This document shows positions 38,559-51,100 of a stretch of DNA of 64,000 nucleotides, in pieces. The stretch is taken from contig JAEMWC010000260.1 of assembly GCA_016490735.1 (NCBI GenBank), forward strand, positions 162,501 through 226,500. Reading direction: 5' to 3'. The notes below the pieces were generated by a model. It was given only the letters and a program-made list of their open reading frames with translations. It made no database searches and was not told the DNA's origin. The stretch is from Pachyseris speciosa. Its lineage: Eukaryota > Cnidaria > Anthozoa > Scleractinia > Pachyseridae. The position numbers were made by a program, and so were the translations under genes. Position 1 is the stretch's first letter. Each line of letters opens with the position of its first letter.

Positions 38559-41518
38559 TTACAAAAGCTAGATACGACTTGGCAAGGCCTGTTGATTTTG
38601 CATAAGCGCGAAATATTGTACATTTTCACCATAATCTATTCAGGTATATACGAAAGCCTAGAGAAAAGATCTCAATAATCTTAATTTCAATAAAACGAGC
38701 TGACATCTCAATCTACTATCAACTCACAATGCGGCGAAAAAATTTCACGTGTTTACATTGAAGGGCGCCATTAAAATCAAATCACGAATCACTGAATGAA
38801 AAGGAGGTCCCAGTCTCATTTTAGTGTCTTCTCTGTGGTTAAAACGTTAAATAACTAAACTTGGCCAAGAAAACATTTTTGGCGAATGACGAAACTATGC
38901 CACGTTAAAATTAAAAGATTCTCACGCAGGATTACAAACAAATAAGACACCTAAACTGACATCATGGTGGGAGGGACGATTCAATTCAGTCTTTATAAAC
39001 TGCTGCAGTCAAAAGGCTTCAATCTAACAAGAGCTGCTGACTACATACAGGAAAGACTTAATTCTGGAATAATTACTTTGTTGCTTTCGTTTCATTTATA
39101 GTGAATATAGAACAGCCCCTGAACTTTTTTTTTTGTAGAATATATGCGCAAGCGATCGATTTTAACACAACTGCTGCGTTCAGGTTATTCAAAACGAGTT
39201 AAGACAAAACCTGCGACCTTTAAAATAATAGCAGTTCCCGTGCAAATTTAAGAAAAGTCTTCTCAATATGCATGTTAACAATATTCTGACAATAGACTCT
39301 GTGACTCTATTCATACTGGCTTTAAATCATTTTTACAGGTAATACCCCTCCGGCCGCGCGTAAAAACCAATCGCTTGCAATGGCTCTAAAATACATCTCG
39401 TTACCTTTATGTCTATCCTATGTGTAAACAAAACTGATGCATGGCAATTGAGTAAAGGCTTCGCCTATTCAGACACAAACCAAGTTCCAGATGGCAAAAC
39501 AGACAGACTATGTATTTTCTTATTCACGAGATCAGTCAGGTTTGGTCCAGTCGGCAAACCAATATCCTATAAGTGCTCAAATCTACGACAATAATCAACG
39601 TCAAATCCAAAAACGTTTAAGGCTCGATTCAGTCGTCGTAATTTTCATGAGCCGAACCTAATGCATTCAATTAAGTACATGAAACGTTCGGCGTCTGAAT
39701 CAATTAAGAACGGCTATTTTAATTTAAAACGGCTCAGCCGTTGTTTTCGTCTGGGTGAGGCGGAAATTTCGACTTTGGAACGCTTTGATTCAGACGTCGA
39801 ACTTTTCCTGTGCCGAACCTAATGCATGAATTATTATAATTGTATAAGTCTTTAAGCAGTTTTACTCAGAACTGGAACTGGAACTGTATTAGGAACGCCA
39901 GTGGGACGGCAAATTGAGTTCGACGTCTGAATCAACAGGCGTAAGTTTGTTAATTTGAGTCGGTCCAAATTCGAATTAAGCTCGGCTCATGAAAAGATCG
40001 GCGTCTGAATCGAGCCTAACTGAGAAATTGTAACACTTTTTCAACCGTTTGTTGACCACAAATCTGTTATGCCTACATCACACTTAGACTAATGTCTACT
40101 AGTAATCGTACTGCTGGAAATTAGCTCGTCAGTATTCAGCGATCAAGGAACATTTCGATGTTCTGGCTTTGCGTGTTTTTGACCATGACGAAAAAATACA
40201 CCATTTTGCACTGAGAAACCTGCAAAATAGAATAGCTGAGGTATATGACCTACACGAACACCCCCGAGGTTGGCAATAGAAGTTGCATCCACCTTCATAA
40301 TTTCGAGAGGCATAAATCAGGTCAAAACTTTACATATATCCTCATATAGTGTATTTTCCAGCAGGTCCTAAACTGGCTCTTCTATCTTGCTTAGTTACTG
40401 TTCTCTTGAGCACACAGTCACCATTATGTGTTTCAAATCAAATTGCAGATTATCAAAAGAGATTTATGTCCATTGTCTATTAAAGCAATACGTCTTAAAA
40501 TCTGTTACGAGTTATACAACTGATCAAGGATGAAACAACCAAAACGCCGATGTTTAGATTTTTTATCATCCAAATAGCTGCTTTCCATGGCCCCAGACAA
40601 AACAACACATACCTTGTAGTTCAGCCGGAAATGGAAGCGAAGCCACAGTATTTAATTTTAGACACAAAAACTACACGGTTCTGAGATAAAAGTGAAAAAG
40701 GAATGATTAAGAAATATTGCAATCGGGTTTGGCTACAAACCAGCGTCGAAGAAGTCCTTTACAAGGTATCAAAAACGGATACAGCAGCACCATGCAATCC
40801 TAAGTTGCTCTGGAAAGTTTACATGTTTCACACCTTATCATTAGGTCAGCTCACTCATGTTTCACACTATACATCAGTTACAGTACACACAAAGGGGTCT
40901 CGCTGATAGGGATTACTAGTGTTGAATTAAGACTCTTTCTCATGAAGATTAACTGATGTTCCTTGTTCATGTCATGTCTTTTCTAGAGGTTGGAAAAGAT
41001 AAAACTTATTCGTGATCTTCATTTGTATTCTAGTGCATCAAGATTGTGCCTTTAAATTTAAAGGGCTTCATCTCGAGCTCGGAGTGAGATGATGGAGTTA
41101 CGTCCCCCGAATAACTTTTTGCTCAGTAGATACAGTAACTCAAAAGGGAAACCTTCGCAAGGCCGCCAATATATTTTCGTTCCTCTCCGTTCTTCACAGG
41201 TCACAGTTCTCAGTTTCTTCAAAGGGTGAGGAAACGTTCAGCTCGTAAAACACTATGGTTTGCATAATGACTACTTACCGAAAATTAGAGCTAACTGATC
41301 TGCAACGGCCGTCGTTAGAAGAAAACGCCACTGGAAAATTGTGCAGGATGGTGAACTTTCTGTGGAGCTGAAAAAGGAAATCATGTTAACAGAAGAACAA
41401 ATTGTATCACCTTTCTTCAGCTCGATCATGTTTACAACTTTTCCACAGTGTGAAGAGTTGCCAGATTTGTAAATCGTGATCAGTTAGTGTAGTGTAAAGA
41501 ATGCTTCTGACAATCAGT

Positions 41519-41860
41519 TCGCTAACACTCTTTAGGCCTTAGTGCTTTTTGAGTGGCTTCAGCTTACTTGATCACATTAATTTGTGAAGTATCCTTGTCA
41601 CTCCAGCCACATCCCACAAGCTTTACGTTTTCATTGCTTGTTTTATTGATATGTGGGTACTTGAGCCTAAGCTGTAGCTATGCCATGCTGTTGAGGCCTA
41701 ACAAGGCCATGCTGTCCATGGCTGCTAATGCTTGGGTTCAATCTTTGCTTTGGTAGATTTAAGGGGTAATGCCCGCTACCTTGTGGCATTAGTGCCTTTT
41801 GAGTGGCTTTAGCCTACTTGATCACATTAATTTGTGAAGTATCCTTATCGCTAACACTCT
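41519..41860 (+). mobile_element. Unit-3 copy of the retrozyme-like element
   Basis: It is orthologous to the unit-1 insertion at the same site: the insert spans about 41534-41847, with the 5' TSD intact and the 3' TSD shortened by two T. The internal repeat starts at about 41536 and again at 41786 (period 250). It differs from the unit-1 copy by substitutions and small indels, so the insertion predates the split of these two units. Confidence 0.65.
41682..41722 (+). ncRNA. Broken hammerhead ribozyme motif (GAAA lost)
   Basis: Stem I strands GCCATG (41682-41687) and CATGGC (41717-41722) and stem II with loop TAACAA are kept. The core reads CTGTTGA (the consensus C is present, one internal A is T), and the GAAA box after stem II is deleted. 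This copy keeps the core base mutated in unit 1, so the ancestor probably had the full CTGATGA...GAAA core. Confidence 0.55.
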
Positions 41861-41985
41861 GTTCGGCGTAGATAGGAATACCACTCTTTTTTCTCAGTTC
41901 ATCACTAAAGAAGGCTGTTAATATAGTAGTTGTTGAGCATGACGATTATTTGTGATTCTCATTTGGAAGCGTTAAGCTAGTCCAC

Positions 41986-42214
41986 GAGTGTCGCTCATGG
42001 GTATGGGCTGAGGTCTGGTTGTTCCCGTTCTGATTTCCGCCTTGTCAGAACGGACCGCCTTAGTAGTTTCGTTACTCACTGTTATAATAGGGTTTAATTG
42101 TTTTTGCCTTCTGCGTCAAGTGTAATTATGCTTTTTTGTGTAGAATTGACCATCTCCCTTGCAATTTAGTGTTATACACTACCAAAGGGTTAAATAAACT
42201 GATTATTTATTCAT
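41986..42214. other. Unit-3-specific segment with 9-bp hairpin and poly-A signal-like end
   Basis: About 230 bp replace about 30 bp of units 1 and 2. It contains the hairpin CCGTTCTGA...TCAGAACGG (about 42029-42058) and ends in TTAAATAAACTGATTATTTA, which looks like the 3' end of a retroelement or transcript. Class unknown. Confidence 0.45.
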
Positions 42215-43356
42215 CTACGACCTTGACGTAAAATGAAACTTTGCTTCTACCACGATGATCAGGTTGTATCAACAAGCACAAATACGTGTATGTGACAATT
42301 AAGGTCTATTCACCAAACAAATTTCCTAACCGTCATTAGCTTGCGCTACTTTGTCGTCTCGAGCGATATGGACTCTCTACAATATGTTTAGCACATACAC
42401 GAATCGATGCTAGATCTTGTCAGGATCTATTGGCGTTTTAGCCTTGACAAATTAAAAATTATGCATTATAACTTTACGATTATGATTCCCGTTATGGTGA
42501 AATTTTAATTATCTGCTGAGTATCACTTACTCGATTACCAAACAGCCCCAGTAAAGATAACTGAGATAATTAGTTAGATTTTAGAACAAATAAACGAACA
42601 AAAAAATACATCATTTAAATGTTTAAGTTTTGTAACGCACGGCCGTCTTTCGCAAATAAAAATAATAAGAAATGACAATAAAAAACCAAACGGTTTGCTA
42701 GTTGAGTTACAAAACACACACGTCGGGATAACAGGAAATAAATACTCACAATGCAATCAGTGGTTTTTCTAAGCACCGCGGCCATAAAGGAAGTTAAATC
42801 TCCAAGGGATGACTCTGAAATCGGAACTTTATCTGGGGCTTTCCTCGGTTATTTCGCGTATCACAGTAATTTGCGTTGCTTTTGTTTTCGTATCCTGATG
42901 CACACGCCAGTTCTCCATGCTACTGCAGAATTGCCAACTGAATTCTTGCTTAATTCAGTATTTTAGTACAATAAAGTTTGTCATAAATTCGCACTGGATT
43001 AATCAAACCTTTGATATCTTCTAGCTGTTTATTCACACCATAACCCGTTTTTTTCCAAACCGTGGCTATAAGTGTGCTGCTGGTGTCGTTTGGTCAACAT
43101 CTATACAGCACTTTTTCTGTCAAATAAGCAATTACAAACACCGGCTCTGCCTGATCATTTACGGGATTTTGTTTATGTTTATTTCTCTAAACGGGCTGGC
43201 GTGCAATGTTAAGTCAAAATTAATTGTGAACAGGCTAAGCGCACATAACAGAGCTTTATAACAAGATGAAGCCAAACAACGACAATGTGGAGTATGACCG
43301 TACTGGGTGCCTGGTGGACAGCAGAAAACCAGCACCGTAATGAAAATGCTTTCCAA

Positions 43357-46300
43357 GGGTGTCTGGAAAACTCAGACCTAGAAAACTCAGACCTCAGACC
43401 TCAGACCTAGAAAACTCAGACCCCCCCAATCTGGAAAACTCAGACCCCCTCATAACTTTACAAATTTTCAAAGTCAAATAAACGTGGGCAAAATGAATTA
43501 TCGCCGTTCAGTGCGCTGAAATGTTACACCCTCCGTTTATCGCAGATAACAAACACTTCACCTTTGTCGTCCCATGTTATTATAATCGGCTCCGGAGCAC
43601 AAGACCTAGAAAACTCAGACCCCCCCAATCTGGAAAACTCAGACCCCCTCATAACTTTACAAATTTTCAAAGTCAAATAAACGTGGGCAAAATGAGTTAT
43701 CGCCGTTCAGTGCGCTGAAATGTTACACCCTCTATTTATCGCAGATAACAAACACTTCACCTTTGTCGTCCCATGTTATTATAATCGGCTCCGGAGCACA
43801 AGACCTAGAAAACTCAGACCCCCCAATCTGGAAAACTCAGACCCCCTCATAACTTTACAAATTTTCAAAGTCAAATAAACGTGGGCAAAATGAATTATCG
43901 CTGTTCAGTGCGCTGAAATGTTACGCCCTCTATTTATCGCAGATAACAAACACTTCACCTTTGTCGTCCCATGTTATTATAATCGGCTCCGGAGCACAAG
44001 ACCTAGAAAACTCAGACCCCCCAATCTGGAAAACTGAGACCCTCTCATAACTTTACAAATTTTCAAAGTCAAATAAACGTGGGCAAAATGAGTTATCGCC
44101 GTTCAGTGCGCTGAAATGTTACACCCTCTATTTATCGCAGATAACAAACACTTCACCTTTGTCGTCCCATGTTATTATAATCGGCTCCGGAGCACAAGAC
44201 CTAGAAAACTCAGACCCCCCCAATCTGGAAAACTCAGACCCCCTCATAACTTTACAAATTTTCAAAGTCAAATAAACGTGGGCAAAATGAATTATCGCCG
44301 TTCAGTGCGCTGAAATGTTACACCCTCTATTTATCGCAGATAACAAACACTTCACCTTTGTCGTCCCATGTTATTATAATCGGCTCCGGAGCACAAGACC
44401 TAGAAAACTCAGACCCCCCCAATCTGGAAAACTCAGACCCCCTCATAACTTTACAAATTTTCAAAGTCAAATAAACGTGGGCAAAATGAATTATCGCTGT
44501 TCAGTGCGCTGAAATGTTACGCCCTCTATTTATCGCAGATAACAAACACTTCACCTTTGTCGTCCCATGTTATTATAATCGGCTCCGGAGCACAAGACCT
44601 AGAAAACTCAGACCCCCCCAATCTGGAAAACTCAGACCCCCTCATAACTTTACAAATTTTCAAAGTCAAATAAACGTGGGCAAAATGAATTATCGCCGTT
44701 CAGTGCGCTGAAATGTTACACCCTCCGTTTATCGCAGATAACAAACACTTCACCTTTGTCGTCCCATGTTATTATAATCGGCTCCGGAGCACAAGACCTA
44801 GAAAACTCAGACCCCCCCAATCTGGAAAACTCAGACCCCCTCATAACTTTACAAATTTTCAAAGTCAAATAAACGTGGGCAAAATGAGTTATCGCCGTTC
44901 AGTGCGCTGAAATGTTACACCCTCTATTTATCGCAGATAACAAACACTTCACCTTTGTCGTCCCATGTTATTATAATCGGCTCCGGAGCACAAGACCTAG
45001 AAAACTCAGACCCCCCCAATCTGGAAAACTCAGACCCCCTCATAACTTTACAAATTTTCAAAGTCAAATAAACGTGGGCAAAATGAATTATCGCTGTTCA
45101 GTGCGCTGAAATGTTACGCCCTCTATTTATCGCAGATAACAAACACTTCACCTTTGTCGTCCCATGTTATTATAATCGGCTCCGGAGCACAAGACCTAGA
45201 AAACTCAGACCCCCCCAATCTGGAAAACTCAGACCCCCTCATAACTTTACAAATTTTCAAAGTCAAATAAACGTGGGCAAAATGAATTATCGCTGTTCAG
45301 TGCGCTGAAATGTTACGCCCTCTATTTATCGCAGATAACAAACACTTCACCTTTGTCGTCCCATGTTATTATAATCGGCTCCGGAGCACAAGACCTAGAA
45401 AACTCAGACCCCCCCAATCTGGAAAACTGAGACCCTCTCATAACTTTACAAATTTTCAAAGTCAAATAAACGTGGGCAAAATGAGTTATCGCCGTTCAGT
45501 GCGCTGAAATGTTACACCCTCTATTTATCGCAGATAACAAACACTTCACCTTTGTCGTCCCATGTTATTATAATCGGCTCCGGAGCACAAGACCTAGAAA
45601 ACTCAGACCCCCCAATCTGGAAAACTCAGACCCCCTCATAACTTTACAAATTTTCAAAGTCAAATAAACGTGGGCAAAATGAATTATCGCCGTTCAGTGC
45701 GCTGAAATGTTACACCCTCTATTTATCGCAGATAACAAACACTTCACCTTTGTCGTCCCATGTTATTATAATCGGCTCCGGAGCACAAGACCTAGAAAAC
45801 TCAGACCCCCCCAATCTGGAAAACTCAGACCCCCTCATAACTTTACAAATTTTCAAAGTCAAATAAACGTGGGCAAAATGAATTATCGCCGTTCAGTGCG
45901 CTGAAATGTTACACCCTCTATTTATCGCAGATAACAAACACTTCACCTTTGTCGTCCCATGTTATTATAATCGGCTCCGGAGCACAAGACCTAGAAAACT
46001 CAGACCCCCCCCAATCTGGAAAACTCAGACCCCCTCATAACTTTACAAATTTTCAAAGTCAAATAAACGTGGGCAAAATGAATTATCGCTGTTCAGTGCG
46101 CTGAAATGTTACGCCCTCTATATTTATCGCAGATAACAAACACTTCACCTTTGTCGTCCCATGTTATTATAATCGGCTCCGGAGCACAAGACCTAGAAAA
46201 CTCAGACCCCCCCAATCTGGAAAACTCAGACCCCCTCATAACTTTACAAATTTTCAAAGTCAAATAAACGTGGGCAAAATGAATTATCGCCGTTCAGTGC

Positions 46301-49300
46301 GCTGAAATGTTACACCCTCTATTTATCGCAGATAACAAACACTTCACCTTTGTCGTCCCATGTTATTATAATCGGCTCCGGAGCACAAGACCTAGAAAAC
46401 TCAGACCCCCCCAATCTGGAAAACTCAGACCCCCTCATAACTTTACAAATTTTCAAAGTCAAATAAACGTGGGCAAAATGAATTATCGCCGTTCAGTGCG
46501 CTGAAATGTTACACCCTCTATTTATCGCAGATAACAAACACTTCACCTTTGTCGTCCCATGTTATTATAATCGGCTCCGGAGCACAAGACCTAGAAAACT
46601 CAGACCCCCCCAATCTGGAAAACTCAGACCCCCTCATAACTTTACAAATTTTCAAAGTCAAATAAACGTGGGCAAAATGAATTATCGCTGTTCAGTGCGC
46701 TGAAATGTTACGCCCTCTATATTTATCGCAGATAACAAACACTTCACCTTTGTCGTCCCATGTTATTATAATCGGCTCCGGAGCACAAGACCTAGAAAAC
46801 TCAGACCCCCCCAATCTGGAAAACTCAGACCCCCTCATAACTTTACAAATTTTCAAAGTCAAATAAACGTGGGCAAAATGAGTTATCGCCGTTCAGTGCG
46901 CTGAAATGTTACACCCTCTATTTATCGCAGATAACAAACACTTCACCTTTGTCGTCCCATGTTATTATAATCGGCTCCGGAGCACAAGACCTAGAAAACT
47001 CAGACCCCCCCAATCTGGAAAACTCAGACCCCCTCATAACTTTACAAATTTTCAAAGTCAAATAAACGTGGGCAAAATGAATTATCGCCGTTCAGTGCGC
47101 TGAAATGTTACACCCTCTATTTATCGCAGATAACAAACACTTCACCTTTGTCGTCCCATGTTATTATAATCGGCTCCGGAGCACAAGACCTAGAAAACTC
47201 AGACCCCCCCCAATCTGGAAAACTCAGACCCCCTCATAACTTTACAAATTTTCAAAGTCAAATAAACGTGGGCAAAATGAATTATCGCTGTTCAGTGCGC
47301 TGAAATGTTACGCCCTCTATATTTATCGCAGATAACAAACACTTCACCTTTGTCGTCCCATGTTATTATAATCGGCTGCGGAGCACAAGACCTAGAAAAC
47401 TCAGACCCCCCCAATCTGGAAAACTCAGACCCCCTCATAACTTTACAAATTTTCAAAGTCAAATAAACGTGGGCAAAATGAGTTATCGCCGTTCAGTGCG
47501 CTGAAATGTTACACCCTCTATTTATCGCAGATAACAAACACTTCACCTTTGTCGTCCCATGTTATTATAATCGGCTCCGGAGCACAAGACCTAGAAAACT
47601 CAGACCCCCCCAATCTGGAAAACTCAGACCCCCTCATAACTTTACAAATTTTCAAAGTCAAATAAACGTGGGCAAAATGAATTATCGCTGTTCAGTGGGC
47701 TGAAATGTTACGCCCTCTATTTATCGCAGATAACAAACACTTCACCTTTGTCGTCCCATGTTATTATAATCGGCTCCGGAGCACAAGACCTAGAAAACTC
47801 AGACCCCCCCAATCTGGAAAACTCAGACCCCCTCATAACTTTACAAATTTTCAAAGTCAAATAAACGTGGGCAAAATGAGTTATCGCCGTTCAGTGCGCT
47901 GAAATGTTACACCCTCTATTTATCGCAGATAACAAACACTTCACCTTTGTCGTCCCATGTTATTATAATCGGCTCCGGAGCACAAGACCTAGAAAACTCA
48001 GACCCCCCCAATCTGGAAAACTCAGACCCCCTCATAACTTTACAAATTTTCAAAGTCAAATAAACGTGGGCAAAATGAATTATCGCCGTTCAGTGCGCTG
48101 AAATGTTACACCCTCTATTTATCGCAGATAACAAACACTTCACCTTTGTCGTCCCATGTTATTATAATCGGCTCCGGAGCACAAGACCTAGAAAACTCAG
48201 ACCCCCCAATCTGGAAAACTCAGACCCCCTCATAACTTTACAAATTTTCAAAGTCAAATAAACGTGGGCAAAATGAATTATCGCCGTTCAGTGCGCTGAA
48301 ATGTTACACCCTCTATTTATCGCAGATAACAAACACTTCACCTTTGTCGTCCCATGTTATTATAATCGGCTCCGGAGCACAAGACCTAGAAAACTCAGAC
48401 CCCCCCAATCTGGAAAACTCAGACCCCCTCATAACTTTACAAATTTTCAAAGTCAAATAAACGTGGGCAAAATGAATTATCGCTGTTCAGTGCGCTGAAA
48501 TGTTACGCCCTCTATATTTATCGCAGATAACAAACACTTCACCTTTGTCGTCCCATGTTATTATAATCGGCTCCGGAGCACAAGACCTAGAAAACTCAGA
48601 CCCCCCCAATCTGGAAAACTCAGACCCCCTCATAACTTTACAAATTTTCAAAGTCAAATAAACGTGGGCAAAATGAATTATCGCTGTTCAGTGCGCTGAA
48701 ATGTTACACCCTCTATTTATCGCAGATAACAAACACTTCACCTTTGTCGTCCCATGTTATTATAATCGGCTCCGGAGCACAAGACCTAGAAAACTCAGAC
48801 CCCCCCAATCTGGAAAACTCAGACCCCCTCATAACTTTACAAATTTTCAAAGTCAAATAAACGTGGGCAAAATGAATTATCGCCGTTCAGTGCGCTGAAA
48901 TGTTACACCCTCTATTTATCGCAGATAACAAACACTTCACCTTTGTCGTCCCATGTTATTATAATCGGCTCCGGAGCACAAGACCTAGAAAACTCAGACC
49001 CCCCCAATCTGGAAAACTCAGACCCCCTCATAACTTTACAAATTTTCAAAGTCAAATAAACGTGGGCAAAATGAATTATCGCCGTTCAGTGCGCTGAAAT
49101 GTTACACCCTCCGTTTATCGCAGATAACAAACACTTCACCTTTGTCGTCCCATGTTATTATAATCGGCTGCGGAGCACAAGACCTAGAAAACTCAGACCC
49201 CCCCATTCTGGAAAACTCAGACCCCCTCATAACTTTACAAATTTTCAAAGTCAAATAAACGTGGGCAAAATGAATTATCGCCGTTCAGTTCGCTGATATG

Positions 49301-49330
49301 TTACACCCTCCGTTTATCGCAGATAACAAA
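43357..49330 (+). repeat. Left terminal inverted repeat and array of about 30 copies of a 199-bp satellite
   Basis: After a composite end built from AGAAAACTCAGACC and CTCAGACC words, the 199-bp unit repeats about 30 times with very high identity. Copies differ at a few sites: C-run length (6, 7 or 8), TTACACC/TTACGCC, CTATTTATC/CCGTTTATC/CTATATTTATC and ATCGCCG/ATCGCTG. The TATATTTATC variant recurs about every 600 bp (near 46116, 46715, 47315, 48510) and the 8-C variant at 1.2 kb, a higher-order pattern. The innermost copies decay (from about 49298), and a degenerate half-copy persists to about 49500. Confidence 0.93.
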
Positions 49331-50846
49331 CACTTCAGCTTTGTCGTCTCGGCTCTGTGATCAGAACACAAGACCTAGAAAAGTTAGAGCGCCCTCCCCC
49401 CCCCCCAACAAAAAAAATTAAATAAATAAATATTTAAATAAAAGAAAGGAAAAAAAACCCGGAAAACTCAGATCTCTCGCAAAACTGTATAATTTGAACA
49501 GAAAAAGAAAGTTGAGTACATTAATTTACGTTGTCCATTAAGGTGAAATGTCAGGCAGACCCAACAACATAACAAAAACAACAACTTTATTGAATTCTTT
49601 TACATATGGTAATACCCTAATAAAAAAACGTTATATTTAATGCGGTTATTGATAACCTCTTTCTCGTAAGGCTTCGTATACAAAATAACCCAATTTCGTT
49701 CAGATAAAGGGGCTGTTAAAAACAAATAAGTATTTTGTTAATTAGTGTGATTTAGAAGATCATACTTGTAACGCACCTTAATTGTATTTGGATTTGATTG
49801 TCGGAGTAGGTGGAGTGCAATTAGAAATAACATCAACGCCACTTTATTGTTTCAATAGAGCTATTTAAAACGATAATTTCGAATATGAGAATCAACCGAA
49901 TGTGAGGTCGAAGTTGATTAATTAATAGCTACAATCTATGCACCACTTAGGAACCACCAATGAACTCAATACAAGTCGCGGGATTCTTGTCTCATCTCTT
50001 GCTTGAAGTGGATTTTAGTCCTTCTGATGTGGGTAACACATAATCGTTGTCGTTGTTGTCATCATAATCATTTTCAACGATGCAACGACTTACACAACAG
50101 CTGTTAATGGTAACTTCTTTGAACGCTTGATTTAAATGTTCCAATCAATAAAACTATTTTAATTGTGTTTTTGATGATTTAAGACCAATGACTTTGTGAA
50201 CATTCCCCCATGCAGCCACCAATTCCTACAACAACGTATTGTCGTATTAATTCCCGCTTTTGTTGTCAAAATCAACTATGTATCACTGGTTATTTTACAA
50301 AGCTTTTAACTTGAACAATGCTTTTAAACAATGCTAGTATCATATCACTGGTTATTTTTAAAAACCTTTAATTAACTTGAACAATGCTATTATTTCAAGC
50401 TATTTCAGTCGACTTAATATGTTTTCATTAACGTGTTGGTTCTGATGGAACTTAGTAATTATTTGTTGGGCCTTTAAATTTTTTTAAAGGCGTTCCTAAG
50501 CTCGTTTTTTTCACGTCGCGATAATTAAGTACTTATTTGAAAGCAAAACGGCGAAAGCTAACGCTGAACCTCGGCCGAGGTTGGAAAAGACATGCTGAAA
50601 TGACTAAATTGTTCGACACAATATGAAAACGATTTCGCATTTAGTTTACCGCATATGGAAAAGGAGAGGAACGACCAAGTTTTGCTGCTTGGTCTTTATC
50701 ATTTCTTCTGAAACATGTAATCCACAGCCCGAAGGAGAATGTGCAGAGGCTATATCAACCATAACCGAGAAAATGAATTTGGTATCAATCTCGCAACTAG
50801 ACAAATTCCCTTGTGCCAGCGATACGAGAATGGTATAACGTAAATA
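49331..50846. other. AT-rich spacer between left array and transposase gene
   Basis: It begins with a degenerate satellite half-copy (CCCGGAAAACTCAGATC near 49458). No coding region is supportable. As it lies 3' of the minus-strand gene it probably includes the 3' UTR and poly-A site; AATAAA on the minus strand occurs near 49842 and 49583, rather far away. Confidence 0.5.
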
Positions 50847-51068
50847 GGGAGTTTAAGCAAAGCCTTTTTTAAGCGACGTACGTCAACCGGAAGTGTGCAT
50901 TTTTTATATTTAAGCAGTGGTTGTGCACATATTTTCAAATAAATCGTCTCTATTAGAGTAAAGACACTTGGTAATGCAAATCTGGTAGCACCAAGACGGG
51001 TAAAAGAGAAAATACCTCACTTCCGGTTGACGTTGGTCGCTCAAAAACGGCTATGCTTAAACTTCCTA
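50845..51068. mobile_element. 220-bp TA MITE nested in the giant element
   Basis: The element spans 50847-51066 between TA dinucleotides. The left end GGGAGTTTAAGCAAAGCC and the complement of the right end GGAAGTTTAAGCATAGCC match with few differences, and pairing continues through CGTCAACCGGAAGTG, giving arms of about 50 bp. It lies 35 bp past the stop codon of the transposase gene, so it may supply part of the 3' UTR. Confidence 0.8.
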
Positions 51069-51100
51069 ATGTCAGTTGCTACACCTCGCTATGCCCAACT

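Noticed and set aside
43521..49296. A 65-codon ATG frame (MLHPLFIADNKHF...) in nearly every 199-bp unit, ending TGA one base before the next ATG
   Set aside because: It is a by-product of the repeat: it also appears in the opposed right array, is cut whenever the C-run length changes, and the 199-bp period breaks the frame from unit to unit. No recognised domain.
43357..49330. CRISPR-like regular array
   Set aside because: Units are joined directly without unique spacers, in a eukaryotic transposon end.
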